In this document: piece by piece, positions 18,195-27,140 of the stretch
How the letters are laid out: each line of letters starts with the position of its first letter
Position numbering within the stretch: position 1 is the stretch's first letter
Assembly (NCBI RefSeq): GCF_016827595.1
Contig: NZ_JAECMS010000003.1
Coordinates: 62,001-126,000, forward strand
Direction of reading: 5' to 3'
Origin: Luteirhabdus pelagi
GTDB lineage: Bacteria > Bacteroidota > Bacteroidia > Flavobacteriales > Flavobacteriaceae
Length of the DNA: 64,000 nucleotides
Notes under the pieces: generated by a model
Told to the model about the DNA's origin: nothing
What the model saw: the letters and a program-made list of their open reading frames with translations, nothing else
Database searches by the model: none
Position numbers and translations under genes: made by a program

Positions 18195-18202
18195 CAAAGT
18201 TA
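18195..18202 (-). promoter_or_regulatory. -7 box (TAACTTTG) of the acyl-CoA reductase gene
   Basis: On the minus strand an exact TAnnTTTG lies 39 nt before the ATG at 18155, just 2 nt from the plus-strand -7 box. Together they form the near-palindrome TAAATTTGTACAAAGTTA. The -33 is weak (ATG in place of TTG). Confidence 0.5.
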
Positions 18203-18217
18203 GAAAAAGAAAAAGCT

Positions 18218-18568
18218 ATGGCCATTATAATAACCGATGAATGTATAAACTGTGGTGCTTGCGAGCCCGAGTGTCCTAATACTGCTATTTATGAAGGTGC
18301 CGACGACTGGCGTTATGCCGATGGTACCGATTTGGATGGAAATGTTGTCCTTCCGAACGGAAAAGAAGTGGATGCACAGGAAACACAAGAGCCTGTTAGC
18401 GATGAGATTTACTATATCGTTCCCGATAAATGTACGGAGTGCAAAGGGTTTCACGACGAACCGCAATGTGCGGCCGTTTGTCCAGTAGATTGCTGTGTGC
18501 CAGATGATGATCATGTGGAAAGCGAAGAGGAGCTATTGGCAAAGCAAGCCTTTATGCACCATGAATAG
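18218..18568 (+). CDS. 4Fe-4S dicluster ferredoxin
   Basis: The 116-residue protein carries a first cluster motif [13 protein letters not shown] (residues 9-21) and a second, [21 protein letters not shown] (about 72-92), in which the spacing between the second and third Cys is extended, as in the YfhL-like and Allochromatium-type 2[4Fe-4S] ferredoxins. It transfers electrons in the cytoplasm; the partner is not shown, though the acyl-CoA reductase gene next to it is divergent. A tail of acidic residues follows. A good promoter and a strong terminator bracket it, so it is a single-gene unit. Confidence 0.95.
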   Translation: MAIIITDECINCGACEPECPNTAIYEGADDWRYADGTDLDGNVVLPNGKEVDAQETQEPVSDEIYYIVPDKCTECKGFHDEPQCAAVCPVDCCVPDDDHVESEEELLAKQAFMHHE

Positions 18569-18582
18569 AGAATACTTTTAAC

Positions 18583-18614
18583 AAAAAAAAGCCGGCGAGT
18601 CGCCGGCTTTTTTT
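18583..18614. terminator. bidirectional Rho-independent terminator
   Basis: Perfect stem GCCGGCG (18591-18597) / CGCCGGC (18601-18607) with a 3-nt loop, bordered by 8 A and 7 T. It lies between convergent genes. Confidence 0.9.
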
Positions 18615-18630
18615 ATTCATGGAACAAAAA

Positions 18631-19164
18631 TTACTTCATTTTATTCTTTTTCATTTTTTCTTTGTCCGCAGTATTTACTTTATAAATATAATTGTAAACA
18701 CCATCATTGTCTGAATCATACGATTCTACAACAAAATCTCCATCCTCATTAAAATATCCAATAGAATTTTCACCATCTTGGGTATGTAAATAATAGCCAT
18801 CTTGGGATGTAGGACGAATTCGTGCAAACGTATGATCTTCACCATTAATATTCGTCATTACTTTATATCCCGGCTTATCTGGTGTTAACCAATATTTATT
18901 ATTGTTATTCATGTATTTAACATCGGTATCTACCGTCCCTGGTTTCATTACCGTGCTAAAATTGTGTTCTCCTTCAAAATCGGTCAAAGCCAATTCTTGT
19001 GTTCTAGTTTGGGTTACTGCCTTTGTTGAGGTTTCTGATCCTTCATTATCGGTTACCACTTTTTTTGTAACCGTTGTTGTCTTCATCTTATTTTGATTCT
19101 GATCCACTTGGGCAAATCCCGAAGTAAATGCTGCAAGAGAGAATATCAATACTATCCGTTTCAT
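18631..19164 (-). CDS. secreted protein of unknown function with TVTKKV segment
   Basis: A 177-residue protein with a signal peptide (residues 1-18, ending SGFAQ). After it comes a Thr/Val/Lys-rich stretch (TTTVTKKVVTDNEG), then a globular part with Tyr/Gly/Asp-rich strands (KYWLTPDKPGYKVM, GYYLHTQDGENSIGYF) and an Asp-rich DSDNDGVYNYIYKV, which resembles a calcium-binding loop. It ends in a Lys-rich tail (KEKMKKNKMK). I do not recognise a family. The TVTKKV segment recurs in the secreted protein at 21074-21547. Confidence 0.75.
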   Translation of the reverse strand: MKRIVLIFSLAAFTSGFAQVDQNQNKMKTTTVTKKVVTDNEGSETSTKAVTQTRTQELALTDFEGEHNFSTVMKPGTVDTDVKYMNNNNKYWLTPDKPGYKVMTNINGEDHTFARIRPTSQDGYYLHTQDGENSIGYFNEDGDFVVESYDSDNDGVYNYIYKVNTADKEKMKKNKMK

Positions 19165-19368
19165 AGTGTAAAATTTTAAATGTTAGTCTTTGTTTTCTAA
19201 TGTTTTATGAAATCAATTGTAAGATACTATCATCATGGCTTCGCAGTTGAAAAATCGTTTTAATTCTTTGCTAAACATTTCTGAAAACAACCCTATACTC
19301 TTAAATTCTCTTAATATTCGGGATAATTTCCACCCGTTAATTTTTGTACATTTAGTGAAAATAGCAAT

Positions 19369-20235
19369 ATGCCGCTATGGTTAACCATTTTGTTAATACT
19401 AGTTGCCGCCTACCTTTTGGCGAGCATCCTACTATATTACCTACAGGATTACTTCCTCTTTAAACCGGAAAAGCTTCCCGAGGATTTTCAATTTTTATAT
19501 GAAAACCAAAGTGTAGAAGAATACAATCTTCGAACGCGCGATGGTGCGGTACTCAACGGACTTCACTTTAAAGCCGAAAATCCAATTGGAGTAGTGTTAT
19601 ATCTAAAGGGAAATTCAAAAAGCATCAAGGGATGGGGAAAGTTTGCAGTCGATTTCACCGGACATCAATACGATGTTATCATGGTCGATTACCGTGGGTT
19701 TGGCAAAAGTACCGGTCGCCGCTCGCAAAAAGCACTAAAACGAGACCTTCAATATGTGTATGATAAACTTCGGAAATTGGTGCCCGAGAAACATATTATC
19801 TTATATGGACGCTCGCTAGGATCGGGATTTGCAACCAAATTGGCCTCGATGAACAATCCGCAGTTGCTCATATTGGATGCTCCATACTACAGTCTGGCTA
19901 AGGTTGCGGGACGCTATCTACCATTTATGCCGCTTTCCATACTATTGAAATATCCCATGCCCACCTATAAGTGGTTGAAGTATGTACAATGCCCTATTCA
20001 TATTATTCATGGAACCGACGATAAGCTGATTCCATTTTCGAGTAGTGTGAAGCTATCCAAAATCAAAGCAAAGAGCACCACGCTTCACCCCGTAGTAGGC
20101 GGTGGCCACAAGAATATGAACACCATAAAACAGTATCATGAAATTATCCATGATATTCTTCACCCCATACAGCGAAACATCGATTATAGCAAAACGAGTC
20201 TACAGGTGAAGCATGCAACTAAAAATGAAGAATGA
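19369..20235 (+). CDS. alpha/beta hydrolase, first of a tandem pair, altered oxyanion motif
   Basis: The 288-residue protein has an N-terminal membrane anchor (about residues 3-28) and an alpha/beta hydrolase domain: YRGFGKSTGR, nucleophile GRSLGSG (Ser in ILYGRSLG), Asp in HGTDDKLIPF and His in GGGHKNM. The usual HGN motif before the oxyanion hole reads KGN (VVLYLKGNSKS). The family includes lipases, esterases and ABHD13/Bem46-like proteins; no substrate can be inferred. It overlaps the next gene by 4 nt (ATGA), and the two proteins are clearly paralogous. Confidence 0.88.
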   Translation: MPLWLTILLILVAAYLLASILLYYLQDYFLFKPEKLPEDFQFLYENQSVEEYNLRTRDGAVLNGLHFKAENPIGVVLYLKGNSKSIKGWGKFAVDFTGHQYDVIMVDYRGFGKSTGRRSQKALKRDLQYVYDKLRKLVPEKHIILYGRSLGSGFATKLASMNNPQLLILDAPYYSLAKVAGRYLPFMPLSILLKYPMPTYKWLKYVQCPIHIIHGTDDKLIPFSSSVKLSKIKAKSTTLHPVVGGGHKNMNTIKQYHEIIHDILHPIQRNIDYSKTSLQVKHATKNEE

Positions 20236-21029
20236 GAAAACTTACCAAACTCATTGGTTTCCTAATACTAGCCTTTCTCGTACTTTTGTTAGGTATGTAT
20301 TTGTTACAGGAAAAATTAATTTTTCATCCCGAGCCCTTGGCCGATGACTATTCGTATTCGTTTGAAACACCGTTTGAGGAAATTTTTATTGAGGGAACGG
20401 ATGGGGCAAGGTTAAACGCACTTCAGTTTTCTGTTGACAAACCGAAAGGAACCATCCTATATTTTCATGGAAATGCTGGTAATCTTGCCCGTTGGGGTGA
20501 AATAGGGCAGTGGTTCACGCAATTCGACTACAATGTCCTGATCATGGACTATCGTGCCTACGGGAAAAGTACAGGTTCACTATCAGAGAAAGCTCTGTAC
20601 GAAGACGCGCAACTATGGTACGATTATTTAAAGAAGTCGACACCTGAAAATGAAATCATCGTTTACGGTCGTTCCCTCGGAACTACCTTTGCAGCAAAGC
20701 TGGCAGCAGCTAACAAACCCTGTAAGGCAATTTTAGAAACGCCTTTTTACAGCTTAAAAGATGTAGCGAAAAGCACCTTTCCGTTTTTACCTGTCGGCAG
20801 CCTGTTGAAGTATCAGTTCCCTACCTATACTTTTATGGATGATATTGAATGTCCGATAGCCATACTTCATGGTACATCCGACAGTGTGGTGCCTTACGAA
20901 TCTGGAAACAAGTTGTCAAAAACGGTTTCTGAATCGCTAATGACATTTGTGACCGTCCCGGAGGGCGACCATAATAACTTGGTTGCTTTTGAGGAATATC
21001 GCAAAGCGATTCAAACCATACTGCAATAA
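20232..21029 (+). CDS. alpha/beta hydrolase, second of a tandem pair
   Basis: A 265-residue paralogue of the preceding protein, with an N-terminal hydrophobic anchor (about residues 7-26) followed by the hydrolase domain. It has the intact motif ILYFHGNAGNLARWG, then YRAYGKSTGS, nucleophile GRSLGTT, Asp in HGTSDSVVPY and His in PEGDHNN. The two copies match almost motif by motif (for example LLKYPMPTYKW versus LLKYQFPTYTF), so a tandem duplication is likely. It should be anchored to the inner membrane; the side of the membrane and the substrate are not determined. Confidence 0.9.
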   Translation: MRKLTKLIGFLILAFLVLLLGMYLLQEKLIFHPEPLADDYSYSFETPFEEIFIEGTDGARLNALQFSVDKPKGTILYFHGNAGNLARWGEIGQWFTQFDYNVLIMDYRAYGKSTGSLSEKALYEDAQLWYDYLKKSTPENEIIVYGRSLGTTFAAKLAAANKPCKAILETPFYSLKDVAKSTFPFLPVGSLLKYQFPTYTFMDDIECPIAILHGTSDSVVPYESGNKLSKTVSESLMTFVTVPEGDHNNLVAFEEYRKAIQTILQ

Positions 21030-21073
21030 AAAACCCCAGCAGTTGCCAGGGTCCTCACTAACAAATCAGGGAA

Positions 21074-21547
21074 TTACCCATCATCTTTCTTCTTCTTTTT
21101 TACTTTCTTCCCTTTTTCCAATTTCTTTCGGTTTTCCTTCATTTCAGCTTCCATCATCTTCTCCTTGGCTTCTAGTTCTGCCTTCTTAGCTTCTGCTTTC
21201 CGCTTTTGAGCTTCCTTAGAGGCCTCAAGTTCCTCTTCGACTTTTGCCTTTTCCATTGCGATCTTTGCTTGGTTTTCAGCATTTATTTCCTTTTCAGCCT
21301 TCACCACATCGCTCTTTTTATCTTTAACGGTTTTTACCTTTGCTTCTTGATTTGTTTCTTCATTTCCTTCAACTGAAATAATTTCCTTCTCTTCATATAC
21401 GTCCTCAACAACACGTGTGTCCACGTCAGTGTCCTTTACGGTCACTTTCTTTGTCACCGTTTCTTTTTTCACATCCTGATTTACTTGTGCTATCATCATC
21501 GTACCGCTAAGCATGATTCCGCCAACACACATAATGAGATTTTTCAT
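21074..21547 (-). CDS. secreted Lys/Glu-rich coiled-coil protein
   Basis: About 157 residues. After a signal peptide (MKNLIMCVGGIMLSGTMMIA) comes a TVTKKVTVKD segment, then a long charged region with heptad-like Ala/Glu/Lys repeats (about residues 85-150: KAEKEINAENQAKIAMEKAK, then KVEEELEASKEAQKRKAEAKK) that should form a helical coiled coil, ending in a basic KKVKKKKKDDG tail. An in-frame ATG at 21556 would add three residues; I prefer 21547 because it gives a normal signal-peptide start. Family unknown. The TVTKKV stretch is shared with the secreted protein at 18631-19164. Confidence 0.7.
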   Translation of the reverse strand: MKNLIMCVGGIMLSGTMMIAQVNQDVKKETVTKKVTVKDTDVDTRVVEDVYEEKEIISVEGNEETNQEAKVKTVKDKKSDVVKAEKEINAENQAKIAMEKAKVEEELEASKEAQKRKAEAKKAELEAKEKMMEAEMKENRKKLEKGKKVKKKKKDDG

Positions 21548-21680
21548 GATTGTCATTTTTTGGTTTATATGGTAAAGATACTTTCCAAGTGTTAACTAAA
21601 TGAAAACCAAGCCCCAAAGTATTGCCAAACTTTTTTGTTGAAATGGAAGGTATGATACATAAAAACTACCGTTAAACCGT

Positions 21681-21688
21681 TATATTTG
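21681..21688 (+). promoter_or_regulatory. candidate -7 box (TATATTTG) of ychF
   Basis: An exact TAnnTTTG 28 nt upstream of the ychF ATG; no clear -33. Confidence 0.45.
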
Positions 21689-21716
21689 CGCACTCAAAAT
21701 TGAAGACCATAAAATT

Positions 21717-22811
21717 ATGAAAGCAGGTATCGTCGGCTTACCAAACGTTGGAAAATCAACACTCTTTAACTGTCTCTCTAATGCGAAGGCGCAGAGTGCC
21801 AATTTCCCTTTCTGTACTATTGAACCAAACATCGGCGTCGTAAACGTTCCCGATCATCGTTTGGTGAAGTTGGAAGAATTGGTAAATCCACAACGAGTAT
21901 TACCGGCTACGGTTGAAATCGTCGATATTGCCGGTTTGGTGAAAGGTGCCAGCAAAGGTGAAGGATTGGGGAATCAATTTCTTGGAAATATCCGCGAAAC
22001 CGACGCGATTCTTCATGTATTGCGCTGTTTCGACAATGATAATGTGGTACATGTTGATGGTAATGTGAATCCTGTTCGTGATAAGGAAACTATCGATATT
22101 GAACTTCAATTGAAAGATTTGGAAACCACCGAAAAGCGTCTCGATAAAGTGAAACGCGCTGCTCGGACAGGCGATAAGGATGCACAAAAGGAAGAGGCTG
22201 CATTAATAAAGGTGAAGAAAGGATTAGAGGAAGGAAAGTCGGTACGGGCTATCGAAGTAACCGATGCGGAACGCGAAGAGTATATCGATCGTATGCAATA
22301 TATCACCGATAAGCCAGTAATGTACGTATGCAATGTAGATGAAGGGTCCGCTGCTTCCGGAAATGAATATGTTGAAAAGGTAAAAGAAGCTGTAAAGGAT
22401 GAGAATGCCGAGGTATTGGTCCTTGCCGTGGGTACAGAAGCCGATATTACTGAATTGGACACCTACGAGGAGCGACAGATGTTCTTGGAAGATTTAGGTC
22501 TAGAGGAACCGGGCTCAGCCAAGTTGATTCGTGGGGCTTACTCGCTATTAAACCTACAAACCTACTTTACCGCTGGAGAGAAGGAAGTCCGTGCATGGAC
22601 CATTCCGGTTGGTGCTACCGCTCCTGAAGCGGCAGGTGTTATCCATTCCGATTTTGAAGCAGGTTTTATCCGTGCGGAAGTAATCAAATACGATGATTAT
22701 GTTCAGTATGGAAGCGAAGCCAAAGTACGTGAAGCTGGAAAGCTATCGGTAGAAGGGAAGGAGTATGTCGTAAAGGATGGCGATGTCATGCATTTCCGAT
22801 TTAATGTGTAA
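21717..22811 (+). CDS. ychF: redox-regulated ATPase YchF
   Basis: The 364-residue Obg-family P-loop protein binds and hydrolyses ATP rather than GTP and associates with ribosomes. The P-loop is GLPNVGKST (residues 7-15), with switch regions PFCTIEPNIGVV and DIAGLVKGASKGEGLGNQFL. The nucleotide-specificity motif is the NxxE-type NVDE, a YchF trait (in place of NKxD). A helical insertion and the C-terminal TGS-like domain (about 279-362, with TYFTAGEKEVRAWTI and FEAGFIRAEVI) are present. Length is normal. Monocistronic, with convergent PAP2 gene downstream. Confidence 0.97.
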   Translation: MKAGIVGLPNVGKSTLFNCLSNAKAQSANFPFCTIEPNIGVVNVPDHRLVKLEELVNPQRVLPATVEIVDIAGLVKGASKGEGLGNQFLGNIRETDAILHVLRCFDNDNVVHVDGNVNPVRDKETIDIELQLKDLETTEKRLDKVKRAARTGDKDAQKEEAALIKVKKGLEEGKSVRAIEVTDAEREEYIDRMQYITDKPVMYVCNVDEGSAASGNEYVEKVKEAVKDENAEVLVLAVGTEADITELDTYEERQMFLEDLGLEEPGSAKLIRGAYSLLNLQTYFTAGEKEVRAWTIPVGATAPEAAGVIHSDFEAGFIRAEVIKYDDYVQYGSEAKVREAGKLSVEGKEYVVKDGDVMHFRFNV

Positions 22812-22850
22812 ACTGCTTTCAAGAAAAAAATAGTTTACAACAATATATTA

Positions 22851-22875
22851 GGACACTGAGGCTCTCGAAGTGTCC
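22851..22875 (-). repeat. REP-like palindrome, copy 1
   Basis: Arms GGACACT (22851-22857) and AGTGTCC (22869-22875) enclose an 11-nt loop that reads TCGAGAGCCTC on the minus strand. A second copy at 29871-29895 has the loop TCGAGAACCTC and arms changed at two paired positions. It lies between the convergent ychF and PAP2 genes. A T run is missing, so a plain terminator is less likely. Confidence 0.65.
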
Positions 22876-22878
22876 AGA

Positions 22879-23736
22879 TTAAAACGTAAACCGAACGGCC
22901 ATCGCACTGTATTCATCGCCAAGATAGGTTCTTCCTCCTGTTGGGTATACACTAAAGGAATCATTTTCAACCTTGTGTAGCTCGGGTACAAAATATCCTA
23001 CTGCAGCCCCAAGTCCATAACCTAACAATACATCAGTCAAGAAATGCTGACCTGCTTGTAGTCTAAAATACCCTACTGTTGCTGGAATTGTCGCAGCTCC
23101 AGTCCAAATCCAAAACTTTCCATTCACATCCGGATTGAAGTCGGTAAACACCTTTGCAGTGAAGAATGTCGCGGTCGCAGCAGCTGCTACATGACCCGAA
23201 TAAAAAGACCGTTGACCATTATTACTAGTTCTTCTCGATAGAGAAGTATCACCACTTTCATCGTATACATAGGGTCGAGAGCGATTTACAAAAGCAGCTG
23301 TCATAGTATAAAGGGAAGCAGTGGTAGCTAAGCTCTCTAAGTAAAGTCCACCAATTTGAGCTGAGTGATCATTAGCTTCATCGTCGAACAACAATGCCAG
23401 GGGAGTGGCAAAAGAAAGTGCAAAAGGAATATCGCTTATCTTATTAGCATCCTCAGAGTGATTTCCTGCCACCCAACGATCTAAAAAGTTTATATCGTCT
23501 TTATTGGCAATTTCCTGTTGTAACTCAGCTTCGGTAATATCATCCTTTTCCGTTATGAAATAAAGTCCAAGTCCGCTAACGGCAATGCCACCGCCGGTCC
23601 AGATGCCATCGCGCACCCAATCCCATTCGTATGGGGAAATGGATGATTCTTGTTTAAATGAAGAGGTAGTAGACTCTTGAGCAAAAGAAAATTGTGTAAT
23701 AAATACTACGGCTAGGGTGCTAAAAATTTTTTTCAT
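22879..23736 (-). CDS. PAP2 superfamily phosphatase
   Basis: The 285-residue protein has a signal peptide (residues 1-19) and the three phosphatase motifs of the PAP2/type 2 phosphatidic acid phosphatase family: NRSRP (151-155), YSGH (179-182) and R225-x5-H231-x3-D235 in FRLQAGQHFLTD. It probably removes phosphate from lipid phosphates such as undecaprenyl or phosphatidic acid phosphates at the periplasmic face or outer membrane. The terminal strand (YSAMAVRFTF) hints at an outer-membrane beta segment. Convergent with ychF. Confidence 0.88.
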   Translation of the reverse strand: MKKIFSTLAVVFITQFSFAQESTTSSFKQESSISPYEWDWVRDGIWTGGGIAVSGLGLYFITEKDDITEAELQQEIANKDDINFLDRWVAGNHSEDANKISDIPFALSFATPLALLFDDEANDHSAQIGGLYLESLATTASLYTMTAAFVNRSRPYVYDESGDTSLSRRTSNNGQRSFYSGHVAAAATATFFTAKVFTDFNPDVNGKFWIWTGAATIPATVGYFRLQAGQHFLTDVLLGYGLGAAVGYFVPELHKVENDSFSVYPTGGRTYLGDEYSAMAVRFTF

Positions 23737-23823
23737 GCTTCCAATATAGAAACAATCACCATTCAGAAATTCCGTTTTAACACGCCTTTAATTGAATTTT
23801 AGTCACCTTTTCACAACTTAGTC

Positions 23824-24114
23824 TTATTCGTACAACCGCAACTTTTGCTTTAGTAACACCATCTCTCTCCTCATTTCTTCCATTCTACGTTGCATATGGG
23901 TGAGGACATCAAGACCCTCCATATTAATACCTAAATCATTATGTAATCGGAACATTCGTTCGATTTCGACAATATCCTCTTCAAGTATATAGTGATCTTC
24001 CTTTTGAAATTGCTGCTCTATCAATCCGAATTGATGTAGTGCTTCTATAAACTCACGATCGATGTTTGAGTGTTTACAGTAGGTCGTAACTAGTATATAT
24101 TTCTCTTTTGCCAT
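23824..24114 (-). CDS. cbpM: chaperone modulator CbpM (MerR-like)
   Basis: A 96-residue protein with the CbpM plan: an N-terminal MerR-like winged-helix region (TTYCKHSNIDREFIEALHQF and VEIERMFRLHNDLGINMEG) and a C-terminal helix (MQRRMEEMRREMVLLKQKL). CbpM binds the J-domain of CbpA and inhibits its stimulation of DnaK. The gene starts 1 nt after the cbpA stop, the standard cbpA-cbpM operon order, which supports the call. Confidence 0.9.
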   Translation of the reverse strand: MAKEKYILVTTYCKHSNIDREFIEALHQFGLIEQQFQKEDHYILEEDIVEIERMFRLHNDLGINMEGLDVLTHMQRRMEEMRREMVLLKQKLRLYE

Positions 24115-24115
24115 T

Positions 24116-25030
24116 TTACTTCAATTTTGAAAGTTGTGTAAACAATTCCTTCTCTTCACTAGAAAGCTTTTCTGGCAATCTTACTGTATAGGTAATGAAC
24201 AAGTCGCCAAAAGCATCATTCTGTTTATATTTCGGTAAACCCTTCCCTTTAAGCTTCACCTTTGTGCCGTTTTGCGTTCCAGGCTTCACTGTTAACTTCA
24301 CTTTGCCAGATAGTGTGTCGATGGTGATTTTTCCACCCAACACAGCTGTATAAAGGTCGATTTTCATTTCCTTATATAAATTGGATCCCAGTCGTTTAAA
24401 AGTAGTGTTGTTAAGTACTTCAAATGTGATGTAGAGATCACCTTTTGGACCGCCCTGCACGCCTTCACCTCCATATCCTTTAATTTTAATGGTTTGACCA
24501 TCTTCAACACCTGCTGGAATGGTAATTCTGATTTTCCTTTCACCTAAATCGATAGTTTGTTTATGTGAAGTAAGAATATCGGTCAATTGAAGCCGTAGCG
24601 TTGCATTATAATCCTGCCCTTTGAATTGCGCGTGACTGCGTTGGCGCTGACCACTAAAACCGCCACCGCCAAACATACTTTCAAAAAAGTCAGAAAATTG
24701 ACTGTCGTCAAAACCTCCCGTGGTGTAGGTTCGTTGCTGGGCATTTCCAAATCCTCCGCCACTTCGACTTCGTTGTTGGCGCTGGGCTTCTTCATAGGCA
24801 TCGGCATGCTCCCAATCCTTACCGTATTTGTCGTATTTCTTTCGCTTTTCAGGATCGCTTAACACCGCGTGGGCCTCATTGATGCGTTGAAATTTTTGCT
24901 GCGCCTCCTGATCGTTCGGGTTCACATCGGGATGATACTTTCGAGCCAATTTGCGATACGCCTTTTTAATATCCGCCTGACTAGCCTCCTTTGTCAGTCC
25001 AAGTTCCTTATAATAATCGATGTATTCCAT
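24116..25030 (-). CDS. cbpA: J-domain co-chaperone CbpA (DnaJ class II)
   Basis: The 304-residue protein has an N-terminal J-domain (residues 5-70) with HPD in [11 protein letters not shown], a Gly/Phe/Gln-rich linker (about 85-130, GGGFGNAQQ and [10 protein letters not shown]) and the two C-terminal client-binding beta domains ([20 protein letters not shown], then [11 protein letters not shown]). The DnaJ zinc-finger is absent, which makes it CbpA/class B. It stimulates DnaK. It heads the cbpA-cbpM operon; the 225-nt region upstream separates it from parE. Confidence 0.93.
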   Translation of the reverse strand: MEYIDYYKELGLTKEASQADIKKAYRKLARKYHPDVNPNDQEAQQKFQRINEAHAVLSDPEKRKKYDKYGKDWEHADAYEEAQRQQRSRSGGGFGNAQQRTYTTGGFDDSQFSDFFESMFGGGGFSGQRQRSHAQFKGQDYNATLRLQLTDILTSHKQTIDLGERKIRITIPAGVEDGQTIKIKGYGGEGVQGGPKGDLYITFEVLNNTTFKRLGSNLYKEMKIDLYTAVLGGKITIDTLSGKVKLTVKPGTQNGTKVKLKGKGLPKYKQNDAFGDLFITYTVRLPEKLSSEEKELFTQLSKLK

Positions 25031-25255
25031 TTAAGTCCTTACTTTTCAGTTAAAATTACAACAATCGAAAACTAGTGTCAAGTAGCAGCGTAAGCAATAT
25101 GTTTCTACTTCTTATTTATTATGAAGTTTTAGGAACACGAGAGTTTCAGAATTACTAACAACTTTCGCCCAAGAATTGTTAATTACTTTCATGTAATAAG
25201 GTGTTAATTTTCCCTGTGAACCCCTATATTTATTGCCCATTCACTTCAAATTCTT

Positions 25256-27106
25256 ATGGCAGATACACAATATACTGAGGACAATATTAGGTCGTTGGAT
25301 TGGAAAGAGCATATTCGTATGCGACCTGGAATGTACATCGGAAAATTGGGTGATGGTTCCTCACCAGACGATGGTATCTATATTCTTCTAAAAGAGGTGC
25401 TTGACAACTGTATCGACGAGTTTGTGATGGGGGCCGGAAAGACCATCGAAGTCCGTATCAAGGATAAGGAAGTAAAGGTTCGCGACTATGGTAGAGGGAT
25501 TCCGCTTGGAAAGGTAGTCGACGTGGTTTCTAAAATGAATACCGGTGGTAAGTACGATACCCGGGCGTTTAAGAAATCTGTTGGACTGAATGGTGTCGGT
25601 ACCAAAGCCGTAAATGCACTTTCAGCATATTTTAAGGTAGAATCCGTTCGTGATGGTCAAATGAAGCAAGCCGAATTCGAATTGGGAGAACTGAAAAACA
25701 ACCCCGATGTTGAGGATAGTGGAAAGCGAAAGGGAACACGGGTCGAGTTTATTCCTGATGAAACCATCTTTAAGAACTTCAAATTCCGAAATGAGTATGT
25801 CGAAAAGATGCTGCGGAACTATGTATACCTGAATCCTGGCCTTACCATCGACTTCAACGGTGAGAAGTTTCACTCGAAAGATGGATTGAAGGATTTATTG
25901 AATGAGAATATGAGTGAAGAGGATATGTTGTATCCCATCATTCACTTAAAAGGTGATGACATCGAATTGGCCATCACACACAGCAAAACACAGTACAGCG
26001 AAGAATACCATAGTTTCGTTAACGGCCAAAATACCACACAAGGAGGGACACATCTCTCTGCCTTTCGTGAAGCTATTGTAAAGACACTTCGCGATTTCTA
26101 CGGAAAGAATTACGACGCTAGCGATATCCGAAAATCAATCGTTTCGGCCATTAGCATCAAGGTTATGGAGCCGGTTTTTGAAAGTCAGACCAAAACAAAA
26201 CTCGGTAGTACCGATATGGGAGGCGATTTACCAACTGTTCGCACCTACGTGAACGATTTCGTAAAAACCTATCTCGATAATTTTCTGCACAAAAATCCTG
26301 AGGTTGCTGAAAAGATTCAGAAGAAGATCATCCGTGCCGAAAAGGAACGCAAGGAACTGAAAGGTATTCGTAAGCTAGCCCGCGATAGGGCAAAGAAAGC
26401 AAGTCTTCACAACAAAAAATTACGCGATTGCCGAGTTCATTTGGGTGATATGAAAAAAGAACGCCGACTTGAAACGACCTTATTTATCACCGAGGGTGAC
26501 TCTGCGAGTGGTAGTATCACCAAAAGTCGTGATGTGAATACGCAGGCGGTATTTTCACTCCGTGGAAAACCATTGAACAGCTACGGCATGAGTAAGAAGA
26601 TTGTGTACGAAAATGAAGAATTCAACCTGTTGCAGGCAGCCTTGAATATTGAGGATTCCATGGAAGATCTTCGCTACAACAACATCGTAATCGCAACCGA
26701 TGCCGATGTAGATGGAATGCACATTCGATTGCTGTTAATTACCTTTTTCCTTCAATTTTTTCCAGAATTGATCAAAGAAGGGCATTTGTACATTCTTCAA
26801 ACACCATTATTTCGAGTTCGAAATAAAAAGGAAACCATTTATTGCTATACCGAAGAAGAGCGAAAAGCCGCGATCGACAAGTTGAAGCCGAAACCCGAAA
26901 TTACTCGATTTAAAGGGTTGGGTGAGATTTCACCCGATGAATTTCAGCATTTTATTGGTGAGAATATTCGCTTAGACCCTGTGATGCTAGATAAAGCCAT
27001 GAGTATAGATGAATTGTTGAAATTCTATATGGGCAAGAATACACCCGACAGACAGGAATTTATCATCGATAATCTAAAAGTAGAATTAGATAAAGTAGAA
27101 GCCTAA
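25256..27106 (+). CDS. parE: DNA topoisomerase IV subunit B (ParE)
   Basis: The 616-residue GHKL ATPase subunit of topoisomerase IV decatenates daughter chromosomes. The ATP site shows [11 protein letters not shown] (catalytic Glu region), [10 protein letters not shown] and [14 protein letters not shown], followed by the transducer with the QTKTKLG motif. The TOPRIM part has TEGDSASGS and [15 protein letters not shown]. It is shorter than typical GyrB, consistent with ParE, and is followed by parC after 34 nt. A gyrB-type call is less likely because gyrA is not here. Confidence 0.95.
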   Translation: MADTQYTEDNIRSLDWKEHIRMRPGMYIGKLGDGSSPDDGIYILLKEVLDNCIDEFVMGAGKTIEVRIKDKEVKVRDYGRGIPLGKVVDVVSKMNTGGKYDTRAFKKSVGLNGVGTKAVNALSAYFKVESVRDGQMKQAEFELGELKNNPDVEDSGKRKGTRVEFIPDETIFKNFKFRNEYVEKMLRNYVYLNPGLTIDFNGEKFHSKDGLKDLLNENMSEEDMLYPIIHLKGDDIELAITHSKTQYSEEYHSFVNGQNTTQGGTHLSAFREAIVKTLRDFYGKNYDASDIRKSIVSAISIKVMEPVFESQTKTKLGSTDMGGDLPTVRTYVNDFVKTYLDNFLHKNPEVAEKIQKKIIRAEKERKELKGIRKLARDRAKKASLHNKKLRDCRVHLGDMKKERRLETTLFITEGDSASGSITKSRDVNTQAVFSLRGKPLNSYGMSKKIVYENEEFNLLQAALNIEDSMEDLRYNNIVIATDADVDGMHIRLLLITFFLQFFPELIKEGHLYILQTPLFRVRNKKETIYCYTEEERKAAIDKLKPKPEITRFKGLGEISPDEFQHFIGENIRLDPVMLDKAMSIDELLKFYMGKNTPDRQEFIIDNLKVELDKVEA

Positions 27107-27140
27107 ATCAACCTAGAACTAATATTGCGCAATACATCTT

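Noticed and set aside
19165-19368. Small RNA or gene in the 204-nt gap before the hydrolases
   Set aside because: AT-rich with no ORF of note, no stable hairpin and only a near-consensus promoter.
21029-21060. Possible terminator after the second hydrolase (ACCC...GGGT)
   Set aside because: Only a 4-bp stem and no T-tract; too weak to call.
25031-25255. Regulatory element or origin between cbpA and parE
   Set aside because: The 225-nt AT-rich gap has only a near-match TATATTTA before parE and short inverted words (AACAA...TTGTT); nothing convincing.
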